Below, in pieces: positions 25,739 to 32,886 of a DNA stretch of 41,342 nucleotides (its first letter is position 1; every line of letters starts with the position of its first letter). The position numbers and the translations under genes were made by a program. Origin of the DNA: a virus; the IMG/VR virus record IMGVR_UViG_3300028025_002236, positions 1 through 41,342 of that record, one strand, 5' to 3'. Under the pieces are notes generated by a model, which was given only the letters and a program-made list of their open reading frames with translations, had not been told where the DNA came from and ran no database searches.

Positions 25739-27929
25739 GAGTATCACAGAACCGATAGTTTCCCCAATTGGTATCACCCAAACAAACCAAAACCTTTTCA
25801 CTAACACCAGTAACATTTATGATATTGCTATCGCAGGTGAACCTTTCCTTCTTGCCTCATCAGATAAATACCCTTACCAACGCCAAACAGCTACCTATCG
25901 TAAGCAACAGTTTGATAACACTAAAGAAGTTGGTGAACAATCCTTTGAGGGTTGGTGGCTAAGATCTCAATCTTCTTTCCATAATGGTTCCGGTATTAAC
26001 TATCTTGACCCTTATGTTTCTGAGAATGTTCAGTACAGATTCTTTGACTCAGAAGGTGTTGATGTTTGGACACCAGGTCAAGCTACTCTTTTAAAGAATG
26101 TTTCTTCAACACATCAGGTCACTGGTGCTATTCGTGCTAATGGTAGACCTTGGCAGTTCTTGCGTTCTATTAAATGGGCACAAAACGGTAACACCTATGA
26201 AGGTGTTTTAAATCACGATGAGTTTGATGTTGATAAAGTTTTTCCAACCATAACTGTTTCTATTAACAATAAAGCTCTTACTTCTAACGTTGCCACGTTA
26301 ACTACTACAGCAGCACACGGTTTGTGTGTTGGTATGGAAATCACTATCACTGGTGTTGATGCCACATTTAATGGTACTTATACCATCACTGGTGTTCCAA
26401 CAACAACAACTTTTACTTACGCAAAAACTGCATCTAACGTTACTTCTACTGCTGTGTCACCTGTTGGTACAGGTGTAACAAATGTTATACATTTCATTGA
26501 CTACAACACTGGCACAGATGACCCTGTGTTTTCTATCTGTGATGATGGTACAACAGCATACTGGGTTACTAACGATACTGCTTCAGGTAAACTTGAAGTC
26601 AACAAAAAAATCTTAACTGGTACTGCTTCTACTGCAGCAACAGTAATGTTTACTTCCCCTGGTATCACTGTAACTAACGCTGTAATTGAATATGTTAAAG
26701 AACGTATTGTTATGTGCGCTAATGACAAAGTATACGAGTTCTCTTCAAGCGCATCAGCTTTACCTACAGCTGTGTATACACATAGCGATGATGATCATAT
26801 TTTTACAAGTATTACAGCATCAGGTGCTGCCATTTATGTTGCAGGTTATTCCGGTATTCAATCAAACATTTACAAATTTACTTTGAACTCATCCGGTGTT
26901 ATGCCAACATTGACATCTGCTATCACAGCAGCTGAGTTACCAACTGGTGAAGTTGTTTACAAAATCTATTACTACCTTGGTTATATGATGATTGGTACAT
27001 CTAAAGGTGTACGCATTGCCACAGTTTCCGATGATGGTTCTTTAACCTATGGTCCTTTGATTGTTCATACTGAGCAACCTGTTTACGATTTTGCTGCCAG
27101 AGATAACTTCGTTTGGGCTGCCACAAATGTTAACGGTAAACCTGGTGTGACACGTCTTGATTTATCTCAAGAGATTGAACCGTTACGTTTTGCTTACGCA
27201 AACGATTTGTACTACAACGAGGATCAGAACCGTTCAACCACTGCTTGTGCTTTTGTTAACGGCAGTGAACGTCTTGCTTTCTGTACAAACAATAATGGTA
27301 CCGATGGTTATGTTTACATTGAAGATGCTAACACTTTAACCGAAACAGGTTACATAACAACAGGTTTCATCAGGTATGCAACTGTTGAAAAGAAATACTT
27401 TAAGTTAGTTAAACCACGTTTTAATACACCAATGTATGGTACTTGTGTTATCTCAACTAAAGAAGTTGACGGCGACATTAACTCCATCATTACTATTGCT
27501 GGTTCTGTTCCAGCATTAAACACAGATTTAACAACTAACATAAACACACCGCAAGAAGAACTAGCTTTCAAGTTTACCTTCGGTCGTGACACAACTGACA
27601 CAACTAAGGGTCCAGAGTTTGACGGATACCAGGTTAAGTCTTTACCTGCTGTTAATCGTGCACGCCAATTAACTATCCCGTTACTTAACTTTGATTTTGA
27701 ATCAGATCGTTTTGGTGTGTTAACAGGTCACGAAGGTCGTGCTTGGGAACGTTTACAAACACTTGAAACCATTGAAGCTGCAGGAGACACAGTCATCATC
27801 CAAGACTTCACAACTGGTGAACAGGTCAATGGTGTTATTGAGCAGTTAAGTTTTGAGCGTACTAGCCCACCGGATCGTAGATATACGGGTTTTGGTGGCA
27901 TTGTGTACGTGTCCATACGTACCGTTTAA
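25728..27929 (+). CDS. Large tail protein (733 aa), nozzle/tubular-like
   Basis: A 733-aa beta-rich protein with GEPFLLASSDKYPYQRQTA (about residues 36-54), RKQQFDNTKEVGEQSFEGWW (about 58-77) and repeated blades of strands in the middle (IYKFTLNSSG..., VVYKIYYYLGYMMIG...), suggesting a beta-propeller. It ends with RRYTGFGGIVYVSIRTV. A Big-like insert (about 180-250) contains TVSINNKALTSNVATLTTTA. The opening motif occurs in conserved actinophage tail proteins. I infer a nozzle or tail-knob protein that completes the late operon. GAAGGAG precedes the ATG. Its stop shares the bases TTAA with the convergent HNH gene. Confidence 0.75.
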   Translation: MATESITEPIVSPIGITQTNQNLFTNTSNIYDIAIAGEPFLLASSDKYPYQRQTATYRKQQFDNTKEVGEQSFEGWWLRSQSSFHNGSGINYLDPYVSENVQYRFFDSEGVDVWTPGQATLLKNVSSTHQVTGAIRANGRPWQFLRSIKWAQNGNTYEGVLNHDEFDVDKVFPTITVSINNKALTSNVATLTTTAAHGLCVGMEITITGVDATFNGTYTITGVPTTTTFTYAKTASNVTSTAVSPVGTGVTNVIHFIDYNTGTDDPVFSICDDGTTAYWVTNDTASGKLEVNKKILTGTASTAATVMFTSPGITVTNAVIEYVKERIVMCANDKVYEFSSSASALPTAVYTHSDDDHIFTSITASGAAIYVAGYSGIQSNIYKFTLNSSGVMPTLTSAITAAELPTGEVVYKIYYYLGYMMIGTSKGVRIATVSDDGSLTYGPLIVHTEQPVYDFAARDNFVWAATNVNGKPGVTRLDLSQEIEPLRFAYANDLYYNEDQNRSTTACAFVNGSERLAFCTNNNGTDGYVYIEDANTLTETGYITTGFIRYATVEKKYFKLVKPRFNTPMYGTCVISTKEVDGDINSIITIAGSVPALNTDLTTNINTPQEELAFKFTFGRDTTDTTKGPEFDGYQVKSLPAVNRARQLTIPLLNFDFESDRFGVLTGHEGRAWERLQTLETIEAAGDTVIIQDFTTGEQVNGVIEQLSFERTSPPDRRYTGFGGIVYVSIRTV

Positions 27930-28351
27930 TTATTTATTGTTGCTGACCAATAGTCTGAACCACATTTAGGACAATGTATATCTTTTGCTCTTTGACCATA
28001 TCTAATTGCACCTAACCACAGTTCAAGATTCTTTGGTTCATTATCGTGACGTATGCCATTCTTATGGTGAACTGATTCACCTTTCTTTAATGGACGACCA
28101 AGTATTTCTTCCATTACTACTCGGTGTTCAGGAACCCATTTATCTTTATGTTTAATTAATACATAACCATTAGGCATAATTCTACGTGTTCCATTATCTA
28201 AAACAACACCTATATAAGTTTTGTTTTTGTTGTATTCTCTACCAATTTCTACAACACAAGATGAACAATGTTTAGCTACAGATCTTTTACCTATGGTTTC
28301 TTTGGTAAATTTCTTGTTACATCTTTTACATACCAGTTTATGAACATTCAT
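27926..28351 (-). CDS. HNH homing-type endonuclease
   Basis: A 141-aa free-standing nuclease. The HNH active site is ESVHHKNGIRHDNEPKNLEL (about residues 92-111), preceded by HRVVMEEILGRPLKKGE. Structural zinc-site cysteines occur at C8/C11 and C29/C32, and another pair (CPKC, 127-130) lies near the end. It is the only minus-strand gene in the first 36 kb and sits at the end of the late operon, the usual site of a mobile intronless homing endonuclease. No intron is evident in its neighbours. A putative promoter lies at 28394-28399. Confidence 0.9.
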   Translation of the reverse strand: MNVHKLVCKRCNKKFTKETIGKRSVAKHCSSCVVEIGREYNKNKTYIGVVLDNGTRRIMPNGYVLIKHKDKWVPEHRVVMEEILGRPLKKGESVHHKNGIRHDNEPKNLELWLGAIRYGQRAKDIHCPKCGSDYWSATINN

Positions 28352-28393
28352 TAAATACCTTTTCTACCTATTAAAAACGGTCTTTTAAGGTCT

Positions 28394-28399
28394 ATTATA
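28394..28399 (-). promoter_or_regulatory. Putative -10 box for the HNH gene
   Basis: On the minus strand this reads TATAAT, a perfect -10, with GTG before it. The best -35 is TTAACC, 15 bases upstream and inside the terminator loop, which is a poor match. It lies about 43 bases before the HNH start codon. An independent promoter makes sense for a gene facing against its neighbours. Confidence 0.4.
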
Positions 28400-28405
28400 C
28401 ACTAC

Positions 28406-28441
28406 ACCCTCAACGGTTAACCCCGTTGGGGGTCTTTTTTT
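28406..28441 (+). terminator. Strong terminator of the late operon
   Basis: The stem ACCCTCAACGG (28406-28416) pairs with CCGTTGGGGGT (28423-28433) over 11 bp with one G-T pair around a TTAACC loop, followed by C and seven T. Late transcripts coming through the antisense of the HNH gene would stop here, insulating the downstream replication operon. Confidence 0.88.
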
Positions 28442-28618
28442 GTTTTTCAAATACTATGTTTATTACTCGGAACCGCCCAAAGCGGTTCCTCGTTAACGGG
28501 TCGCTCGCACATACTCACCGGCTCGCTCCGAGTATAATCGTATTGTCAAATACTTAGCAAGCGACACGCTTGGTGCGTGTCGTTAAACGAATTACAAACT
28601 TGTGATATTGTGAACCTT
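28442..28618. promoter_or_regulatory. Palindrome-rich control region before the replication operon
   Basis: No gene was found here. Three inverted repeats are visible: GGAACCGC/GCGGTTCC (28469-28476 with 28482-28489), nested inside TACTCGG/CCGAGTA (28464-28470 with 28528-28534), and CGACACGC/GCGTGTCG (28562-28569 with 28575-28582). A perfect TATAAT occurs at 28533-28538 without a clear -35. The region is more GC-rich than its surroundings. It is a candidate operator cluster or replication origin. Confidence 0.6.
28583..28611 (+). promoter_or_regulatory. Putative promoter giving a leaderless transcript
   Basis: TTAAAC (28583-28588) and TATTGT (28606-28611) are separated by exactly 17 bases. 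The -10 is preceded by TGA, giving an extended -10. The start point would fall near 28617-28619, that is on the ATG at 28619, which has no Shine-Dalgarno. The hairpin 28562-28582 abuts the -35. The match to consensus is partial. Confidence 0.42.
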
Positions 28619-28801
28619 ATGGAACCAATCATCGGGCACAGAAGTTTCTCATCATTCACCTCCTGGATGAAATGCGGCAAAGCCTGGCAACTAGAACGCC
28701 AGCTACAAGCACCACAAATACCTGCGTGGTATTTCCTCGGAGGATCAGCATTCCACGCGGCAGTAGAACAATTTCTAAAAGAACAATATGAAACCGATTG
28801 A
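28619..28801 (+). CDS. N-terminal fragment of a RecB/Cas4-like nuclease
   Basis: A 60-aa ORF corresponding to the helical N-terminal part of PD-(D/E)XK (RecB/Cas4/PDDEXK_1) nucleases. SFSSFTSWMKCGKAWQLE (residues 9-26) contains the usual first Fe-S cysteine (C19), and FLGGSAFHAAVE (39-50) contains the motif-I histidine (H46). It stops at 28801, before any catalytic residue. The missing body is encoded 357 bases downstream at 29159-29821. There is no Shine-Dalgarno; the ATG may be leaderless. Either the two pieces assemble in trans or the nuclease is broken. Confidence 0.72.
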   Translation: MEPIIGHRSFSSFTSWMKCGKAWQLERQLQAPQIPAWYFLGGSAFHAAVEQFLKEQYETD

Positions 28802-29003
28802 CGAACTTGTACCTGATAAATCAAAACCAAAATTTGATTTAAGAGGAATACCAACACACGTATGCTTATGTGGTTGTAAAGTTTGGAATCTTAAAGTAAT
28901 GTTTGAAGACAACGCAATCTCAATGTATTTTTTGGATATGTTTTGTTCCGCTTGTGGTAGCCCTGCTACTGCACCAACAGCAGAGGAATTAGATTGTGAT
29001 TAA
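28788..29003 (+). CDS. Small zinc-ribbon-like actinophage protein
   Basis: A 71-aa protein with IDELVPDKSKPKFDLRGIPT (residues 4-23), then HVCLCGCKVWNLKV and FCSACGSPATAPTAEE. The paired cysteines (CLCGC and CSAC) form a likely zinc ribbon. The opening DELxPDKSxPKFDLRG is very characteristic of a protein found in many actinobacterial phages near replication genes (from memory). It overlaps the end of the nuclease N-fragment by 14 bases and thus interrupts the nuclease locus. Confidence 0.78.
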   Translation: MKPIDELVPDKSKPKFDLRGIPTHVCLCGCKVWNLKVMFEDNAISMYFLDMFCSACGSPATAPTAEELDCD

Positions 29004-29166
29004 GTTTTCTTATCAAACAAATAACTCATTAGAAAAAGAGTTACGAAATAAGATAAGTAAAGAAATTGAACAACTACCTTTTTTCTCACATCCAGAATGT
29101 TGTAAGTTAACTAACGAAGTTGTAATACAATCAGTATTAAAAATAACAAAGGGTCAATATGTCTAA
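28996..29166 (+). CDS. Small protein inserted in the nuclease locus
   Basis: A 56-aa ORF starting with GTG; AGAGGA at 28982-28987 is a good ribosome-binding site. The sequence runs MIKFSYQTNNSLEKELRNKI and then EQLPFFSHPECCKLTNEVV, with a CC pair. It overlaps the previous gene by 8 bases and the nuclease C-fragment by 8 bases. No family is recognised. The overlaps on both sides argue that it is translated. Confidence 0.55.
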   Translation: MIKFSYQTNNSLEKELRNKISKEIEQLPFFSHPECCKLTNEVVIQSVLKITKGQYV

Positions 29167-29821
29167 AGATTTAGCAATCAAGTATTGGAACGCCCATTTC
29201 CAAACTATGATTGATGAAAAAGCAGCAGCCACAGACACTATCCCTTCTGCTTGGCGTGCTGGCGGTCGCGCCACCAAAGCGTATCCGGAAAAAGAAAACG
29301 ACATTTGGTGGCAAGACAACGGACCTAAAATGGTTGACAACTTTATCCAATGGTGGAAAAATAATAAATGGTCAGTGTGGAATCACAATGGTGTTCTACA
29401 AGTTGAACCAGAATACAATGTGATGTTTGGTGACATACTTGTTAAATCTTTTATTGATCTTGTAGCTGTCACACCTGATGGTGATATTGTTATTGTTGAT
29501 TACAAGTCAGGTGTTTATATGCCTGACACAAATATGCAGTTAGGTTTATATGCTTGTGCTGTCCAAAGTGTAACCGGTGTTAGACCAACAAAAGGTTACT
29601 TCTATAACGCCCGACAGGGAATAATGGAAGATGCAGGGGACTTATCACGTTGGACAGTGCAACTATTTACAGAACTATTTGCACAATTTGAGAAAGGGAT
29701 TCAGGCAGAAATTTTTTTGCCAAATCTTGGTATGATGTGCAAGTCCTGTTCTGTTAAAGATTATTGCCACGCTTACGGCGGGGAGCTGGCAGTAAAGTAT
29801 GACCCACTTGCCACTCTATAG
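29159..29821 (+). CDS. C-terminal catalytic part of a RecB/Cas4-like nuclease
   Basis: A 220-aa protein with the PD-(D/E)XK core: E83, the motif-II Asp in SFIDLVAV (D100), motif III VDYKSG (D114, K116) and the QxxxY motif MQLGLYA (Q127, Y131). The C-terminus carries CKSCSVKDYCHAYG (C194, C197, C203), matching the last three Fe-S cysteines of Cas4/AddB-type nucleases. The first cysteine and the motif-I histidine are on the separate 60-aa protein at 28619. Like Cas4 it would be a single-strand exonuclease used in phage recombination or replication; here it is not linked to CRISPR genes. AAAGGGTCAAT precedes the ATG. Confidence 0.85.
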   Translation: MSKDLAIKYWNAHFQTMIDEKAAATDTIPSAWRAGGRATKAYPEKENDIWWQDNGPKMVDNFIQWWKNNKWSVWNHNGVLQVEPEYNVMFGDILVKSFIDLVAVTPDGDIVIVDYKSGVYMPDTNMQLGLYACAVQSVTGVRPTKGYFYNARQGIMEDAGDLSRWTVQLFTELFAQFEKGIQAEIFLPNLGMMCKSCSVKDYCHAYGGELAVKYDPLATL

Positions 29822-29833
29822 AGAAGGAAAAGA

Positions 29834-30208
29834 ATGAGCGCAGAAACACCAGGAGTGAAGACACAACTTAACTTCAAAACCTCACAAGGTACATTAGTTA
29901 ATATTTATCTTTACTCTTATGATGAAGAAGAAATCAAAGGTGCATTAACAGCGATTGCTAATGTGACACCTGAGATTAACGCAGTGGAAACACTGTACAA
30001 CGCACAAGGTGCACTACGTGCATCCCTTGGTGCAACACCTGTTGAACAACCAAGAACACAATCAGCACCTGCTGATGGTGCTAAAGCTTGTAAGCACGGT
30101 GAGATGAAATTCCGTACCGGTTCATCTGCTAAAGGACCTTGGAAGGGTTATTTCTGTCCTTCACCAAAGGGCACAGCAGATCAGTGCGAACCACAATTCA
30201 TTAGATAA
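29834..30208 (+). CDS. Small recombination/replication-region protein with Cys/His tail
   Basis: A 124-aa protein. The N-terminal 60 residues form a beta-beta-alpha unit (QLNFKTSQGTLVNIYLYSYD). A Pro/Ala linker leads to a possible zinc module, ACKHGEMKFRTGSSAKGPWK (about 85-104), followed by GYFCPSPKGTADQCEPQFIR. The module C-x-H-G-x-M-x(n)-C-x(n)-C with GPWKGYFCP recurs in actinophage proteins adjacent to RecB-like nucleases (memory). It may be a single-stranded-DNA-binding partner; not shown. GAGAAGGAAAAGA precedes the ATG. Confidence 0.72.
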   Translation: MSAETPGVKTQLNFKTSQGTLVNIYLYSYDEEEIKGALTAIANVTPEINAVETLYNAQGALRASLGATPVEQPRTQSAPADGAKACKHGEMKFRTGSSAKGPWKGYFCPSPKGTADQCEPQFIR

Positions 30209-30224
30209 TTATTAGGGAGCAGAA

Positions 30225-31049
30225 GTGTTAACCATTAAGCAAGCTGCTGTGCGGCATCTTGATGAACCACAACTGCTTCCTGATATTTTTCCTTCATTAA
30301 AAAAAGAAGGCATAAGGTTCAGACGCGGTCAGGTAACAATGATCGCTGGTCAACCTAACAGTGGTAAATCTTTACTTGCATTATTTTATGGCATTAAAGC
30401 AGAGGTTCCAACGTTGTATGTGTCTGCTGACACTGACGCCTACACCACAAGTATTCGTGCTGCTGCTGTTATCACAGGGCATATGGCAAACACTATTGAA
30501 GAATCTTTTAAGAATGATGGTCAAGAATTTTATACTAAAGAACTTGCATCATTGAAACATATGGAATTTTCTTTTGACCCTTCACCAACATTAGATGATG
30601 TTGATCTTATGGTTAAAGCTTATGGTGAAAAGTATGGTGAGTGGCCTCACCTAATTATTATTGACAACCTTATGAACGTGTCCGCTTTGCACGACAACGA
30701 ATGGACTGGTATGCGTGACATTATGAAAGCCTGCCATCACATTGCTCGCGAAACAGATTCAGCTATTTTTATTTTGCACCATACTTCTGAGGCTGAGGGT
30801 GAGCCAACACGTCCACCTTCAAGGCGTGCTATTCAAGGTAAAGTTTCACAACTACCTGAAATGATTTTGACAGTTGCTATGGAACCTGAGTATTCAGAGT
30901 TTCGTATTGCTTGTGTTAAAAATAGGTTTGCTAAACATTCAGCAATGGGTGATAAGTGGATAGCGTTAAAGGTTGATGCTAGTCGTATGACGTTGAAAGA
31001 CGAAGACCTTATGCAACAGGCTTTAAGATTCCAAGGAGTTCAAATATAA
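30225..31049 (+). CDS. RecA/DnaB-like ATPase (helicase-type)
   Basis: A 274-aa P-loop ATPase with Walker A GQPNSGKS (residues 42-49), Walker B LIIIDN (143-148) and a sensor-like FILHHTSE (about 186-193) followed by a GKVSQLPEM loop. This fits the SF4 (DnaB/KaiC/RecA) fold. It is shorter than DnaB (about 450 aa) and lacks the N-terminal primase-binding domain, so it may be a minimal replicative helicase or a recombinase. Linkage to primase and nucleases supports a replication role. The start is GTG with AGGGAGC upstream. Confidence 0.85.
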   Translation: MLTIKQAAVRHLDEPQLLPDIFPSLKKEGIRFRRGQVTMIAGQPNSGKSLLALFYGIKAEVPTLYVSADTDAYTTSIRAAAVITGHMANTIEESFKNDGQEFYTKELASLKHMEFSFDPSPTLDDVDLMVKAYGEKYGEWPHLIIIDNLMNVSALHDNEWTGMRDIMKACHHIARETDSAIFILHHTSEAEGEPTRPPSRRAIQGKVSQLPEMILTVAMEPEYSEFRIACVKNRFAKHSAMGDKWIALKVDASRMTLKDEDLMQQALRFQGVQI

Positions 31050-31402
31050 TGTCGGCTAAAAATAAAGCCAAAGGTTCAAAGTTTGAAACAGATGTAATGA
31101 AATGGTTACGTTCCAAAGGTTACACAGCGGAACGTTTACGTCAAGCTGGTGCAAAAGATGAAGGCGATCTTGTTGTTTATGTTTCAGGTGTGCCTTACTT
31201 GTTTGAATGCAAAGCAACCATTAAGTTAGACCTACCACAATTTTGGAGAGAACTACAAGCAGAAGTGATAAACTATGCTGAAGCAAGAAACTTAAACGTT
31301 GGACCTATTGGTTATGTTGTTGTCAAAAGACGCAACGGTGGTATTGAAGATGCTTGGGTTATCCAATCATTAGACCAATGGAGCAAACAGTACAAACCGT
31401 GA
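31049..31402 (+). CDS. Holliday-junction-resolvase-type PD-(D/E)XK nuclease
   Basis: A 117-aa nuclease. Motifs are KGSKFETDVMKWLRSKGY (E13 in helix 1), AKDEGDLVVY (D40) and LFECKAT (E53, K55), the Hjc/Hje-like arrangement. The size matches archaeal- and phage-type resolvases. It would resolve branched replication or packaging intermediates. It overlaps the upstream ATPase by one base (TAATG) and the methyltransferase by up to 25 bases. It might look like the nuclease half of a restriction system, but its length and motifs fit a resolvase better. Confidence 0.8.
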   Translation: MSAKNKAKGSKFETDVMKWLRSKGYTAERLRQAGAKDEGDLVVYVSGVPYLFECKATIKLDLPQFWRELQAEVINYAEARNLNVGPIGYVVVKRRNGGIEDAWVIQSLDQWSKQYKP

Positions 31403-32040
31403 AACCAAAACTATTAGATTTGTATTGCAAAGCTGGAGGTGCCAGTATGGGTTATCACCTTGCAGGTTTTGATGTTATAGGTATTGATAACAAAAAACAA
31501 AAACGATACCCATTTACTTTCATTCAAGCAGATGCTTTAGAAGTGTTGCAAGATATAGATTATTTAAAAACATTTGATGTGCTCGCAGGTTCACCTCCTT
31601 GCCAAACACATTCTGCAACAAAACATTTACGCAACGCTCAAGGTAAATCAACAGACAAAGTAGATTTGATACCTCAAACAAGAGAAGGTTTTATTGCATC
31701 AGGTAAACCTTATGTTATTGAGAATGTTCCTGGGGCACCTTTGAAGAATCCTGTGGTAATGTGTGGTTCATCATTTAATCTTAAAGTTCGTAGACACAGA
31801 TTGTTTGAATCAACTTTTGAATTAAAAGAGTTACCTTGTGATCATAAAACTCAAGGTAAACCTGTTGGAATATATGGTTCTATGCGTGATGAGATACCTA
31901 ACGGTGGTCATACTGCTAAGACTATTGAACAAGCACGTGAAGCAATGGGTATTGATTGGATGATTTGGGGAGAACTTGTTGAAGCTATACCACCTGTGTA
32001 TACAAAATATTTAGGTGAACAAATAATTCAACAACTATGA
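31378..32040 (+). CDS. DNA (cytosine-5) methyltransferase
   Basis: A 220-aa enzyme that methylates cytosine C5 using S-adenosylmethionine. The motifs are LLDLYCKAGGASMGYH (motif I, residues 12-27), GSPPCQ with catalytic C75 (motif IV), VIENV (motif VI, 113-117) and RRHRLFES (motif VIII, 138-145). The protein is much shorter than cellular Dcm/M.HhaI because little is left for a target-recognition domain, as is common in phage orphan methyltransferases. It probably protects phage DNA from host restriction or marks replicated DNA. The start is uncertain: ATG 31378 or GTG 31399, the latter overlapping the previous TGA as GTGA. Confidence 0.9.
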   Translation: MEQTVQTVKPKLLDLYCKAGGASMGYHLAGFDVIGIDNKKQKRYPFTFIQADALEVLQDIDYLKTFDVLAGSPPCQTHSATKHLRNAQGKSTDKVDLIPQTREGFIASGKPYVIENVPGAPLKNPVVMCGSSFNLKVRRHRLFESTFELKELPCDHKTQGKPVGIYGSMRDEIPNGGHTAKTIEQAREAMGIDWMIWGELVEAIPPVYTKYLGEQIIQQL

Positions 32041-32399
32041 ATGAGAAGCACGATCTTGAAACTGTAGTTAAACACTACGGTGGAAAAGTAAGAACTAGCA
32101 CAGGGTGGCAAGCCACCAAATGTGTGATACATCCTGATGCACACGCATCAGCAACCGTGAACACACGGGAACAACTTTACAGTTGTTTTGTGTGTGACCT
32201 TTACGGTGATGTGTACGAACTGATTAAAAAAAAGGAAGGGATAGAGTTCAAAGATGCTGTCGCAAGAGCAGAAAGCATTACTAACGGAAACCGCAGCACG
32301 GTATTACGAAGCACTAAACGCAGAGACAGCCTCTTACCTCAAATCAAGGGGAATAAGCAAAGAGGTGGCCGCTACATTCCTGCTAGGTACAGTGACTGA
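32037..32399 (+). CDS. Primase zinc-binding (CHC2-type) protein
   Basis: A 120-aa protein with TKCVIHPDAHASATVNTREQ and YSCFVCDLYGDVYELIKKKE, giving a C-x2-H ... C-x2-C zinc finger of the DnaG N-terminal type (about residues 28-52) that recognises template and stabilises primer synthesis. The last 50 residues are read in a different frame over the start of the TOPRIM gene and are unlike any primase sequence. It overlaps the methyltransferase stop (ATGA). It is thus the zinc half of a two-gene primase. Confidence 0.82.
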   Translation: MNEKHDLETVVKHYGGKVRTSTGWQATKCVIHPDAHASATVNTREQLYSCFVCDLYGDVYELIKKKEGIEFKDAVARAESITNGNRSTVLRSTKRRDSLLPQIKGNKQRGGRYIPARYSD

Positions 32400-32886
32400 T
32401 CCTGCACCTGGACACGAACACGCTGTTGGTGCGCTGAGTATTCCGTATCTTACTAAAGCTGGTGTTGTTGGTATTAAGTTTCGTAAAACTGATGGTGGTC
32501 AACCAAAATACATTTGGCCAACAGGGCAGAAGATTGGGATGTTTAACGTTAACGATTTAAGTTTGGACACAGAAACTATGTGTATCTGTGAGGGTGAGAT
32601 TGACACAATAATTTTGTCAGGGATGTGTGGTATACCTGCTGTGGGTGTGGCCGGTGTAACACAGTGGAAAGACTGGTTTCCTATGATGCTTGAAGGATAC
32701 AAACGTATATTTGTTTTTGCTGATAATGATGTTAAAGAAGATGGCCGTAACCCTGGGATGGAACTGGCTAAAAGGATTAAAGAAGATTTAAACAGTGCAG
32801 TAGTAGTTAACCTACCTGAAAACAAAGATGTTAACGATATGTTTTTACGTGAAGGTGCTGACTGGTTTAAGGAGAAGATAGCGTGA
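32254..32886 (+). CDS. Primase TOPRIM-domain protein
   Basis: A 210-aa catalytic half of the DnaG-like primase. TOPRIM motifs are CICEGEID (E113, E115, D117), VFADND (157-159) and KDVNDMF (191-197). The N-terminal part (about residues 25-100) matches the alpha/beta RNA-polymerase lead-in (YLKSRGISKEVAATFLLG, SIPYLTKAGVVGIKFR). The ATG at 32254 lies inside the zinc-protein gene, in the +1 frame; an in-frame stop (TAG, 32242-32244) precedes it, so it must start within the overlap, with GAG at 32244-32246 as a weak ribosome-binding site. Helicase-interacting C-terminal domains are absent. Confidence 0.88.
   Translation: MLSQEQKALLTETAARYYEALNAETASYLKSRGISKEVAATFLLGTVTDPAPGHEHAVGALSIPYLTKAGVVGIKFRKTDGGQPKYIWPTGQKIGMFNVNDLSLDTETMCICEGEIDTIILSGMCGIPAVGVAGVTQWKDWFPMMLEGYKRIFVFADNDVKEDGRNPGMELAKRIKEDLNSAVVVNLPENKDVNDMFLREGADWFKEKIA

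Noticed and set aside
28802-29158. Group I intron or intein explaining the split nuclease
   Set aside because: The intervening 357 bases contain two normal small genes with their own starts, no recognisable intron core, and no intein motifs. A cassette insertion explains it better, though a core too degenerate to see by eye is not excluded.
31049-32040. Restriction-modification pair (nuclease plus C5 methyltransferase)
   Set aside because: The 117-aa nuclease has the Holliday-junction-resolvase motif layout and sits in a replication operon. No sign of a restriction enzyme's recognition domain.
32224-32254. Programmed frameshift at the A8 run joining zinc and TOPRIM halves of the primase
   Set aside because: The TOPRIM frame has a TAG at 32242-32244 after the A-run, so slippage there would terminate; separate initiation at 32254 fits.
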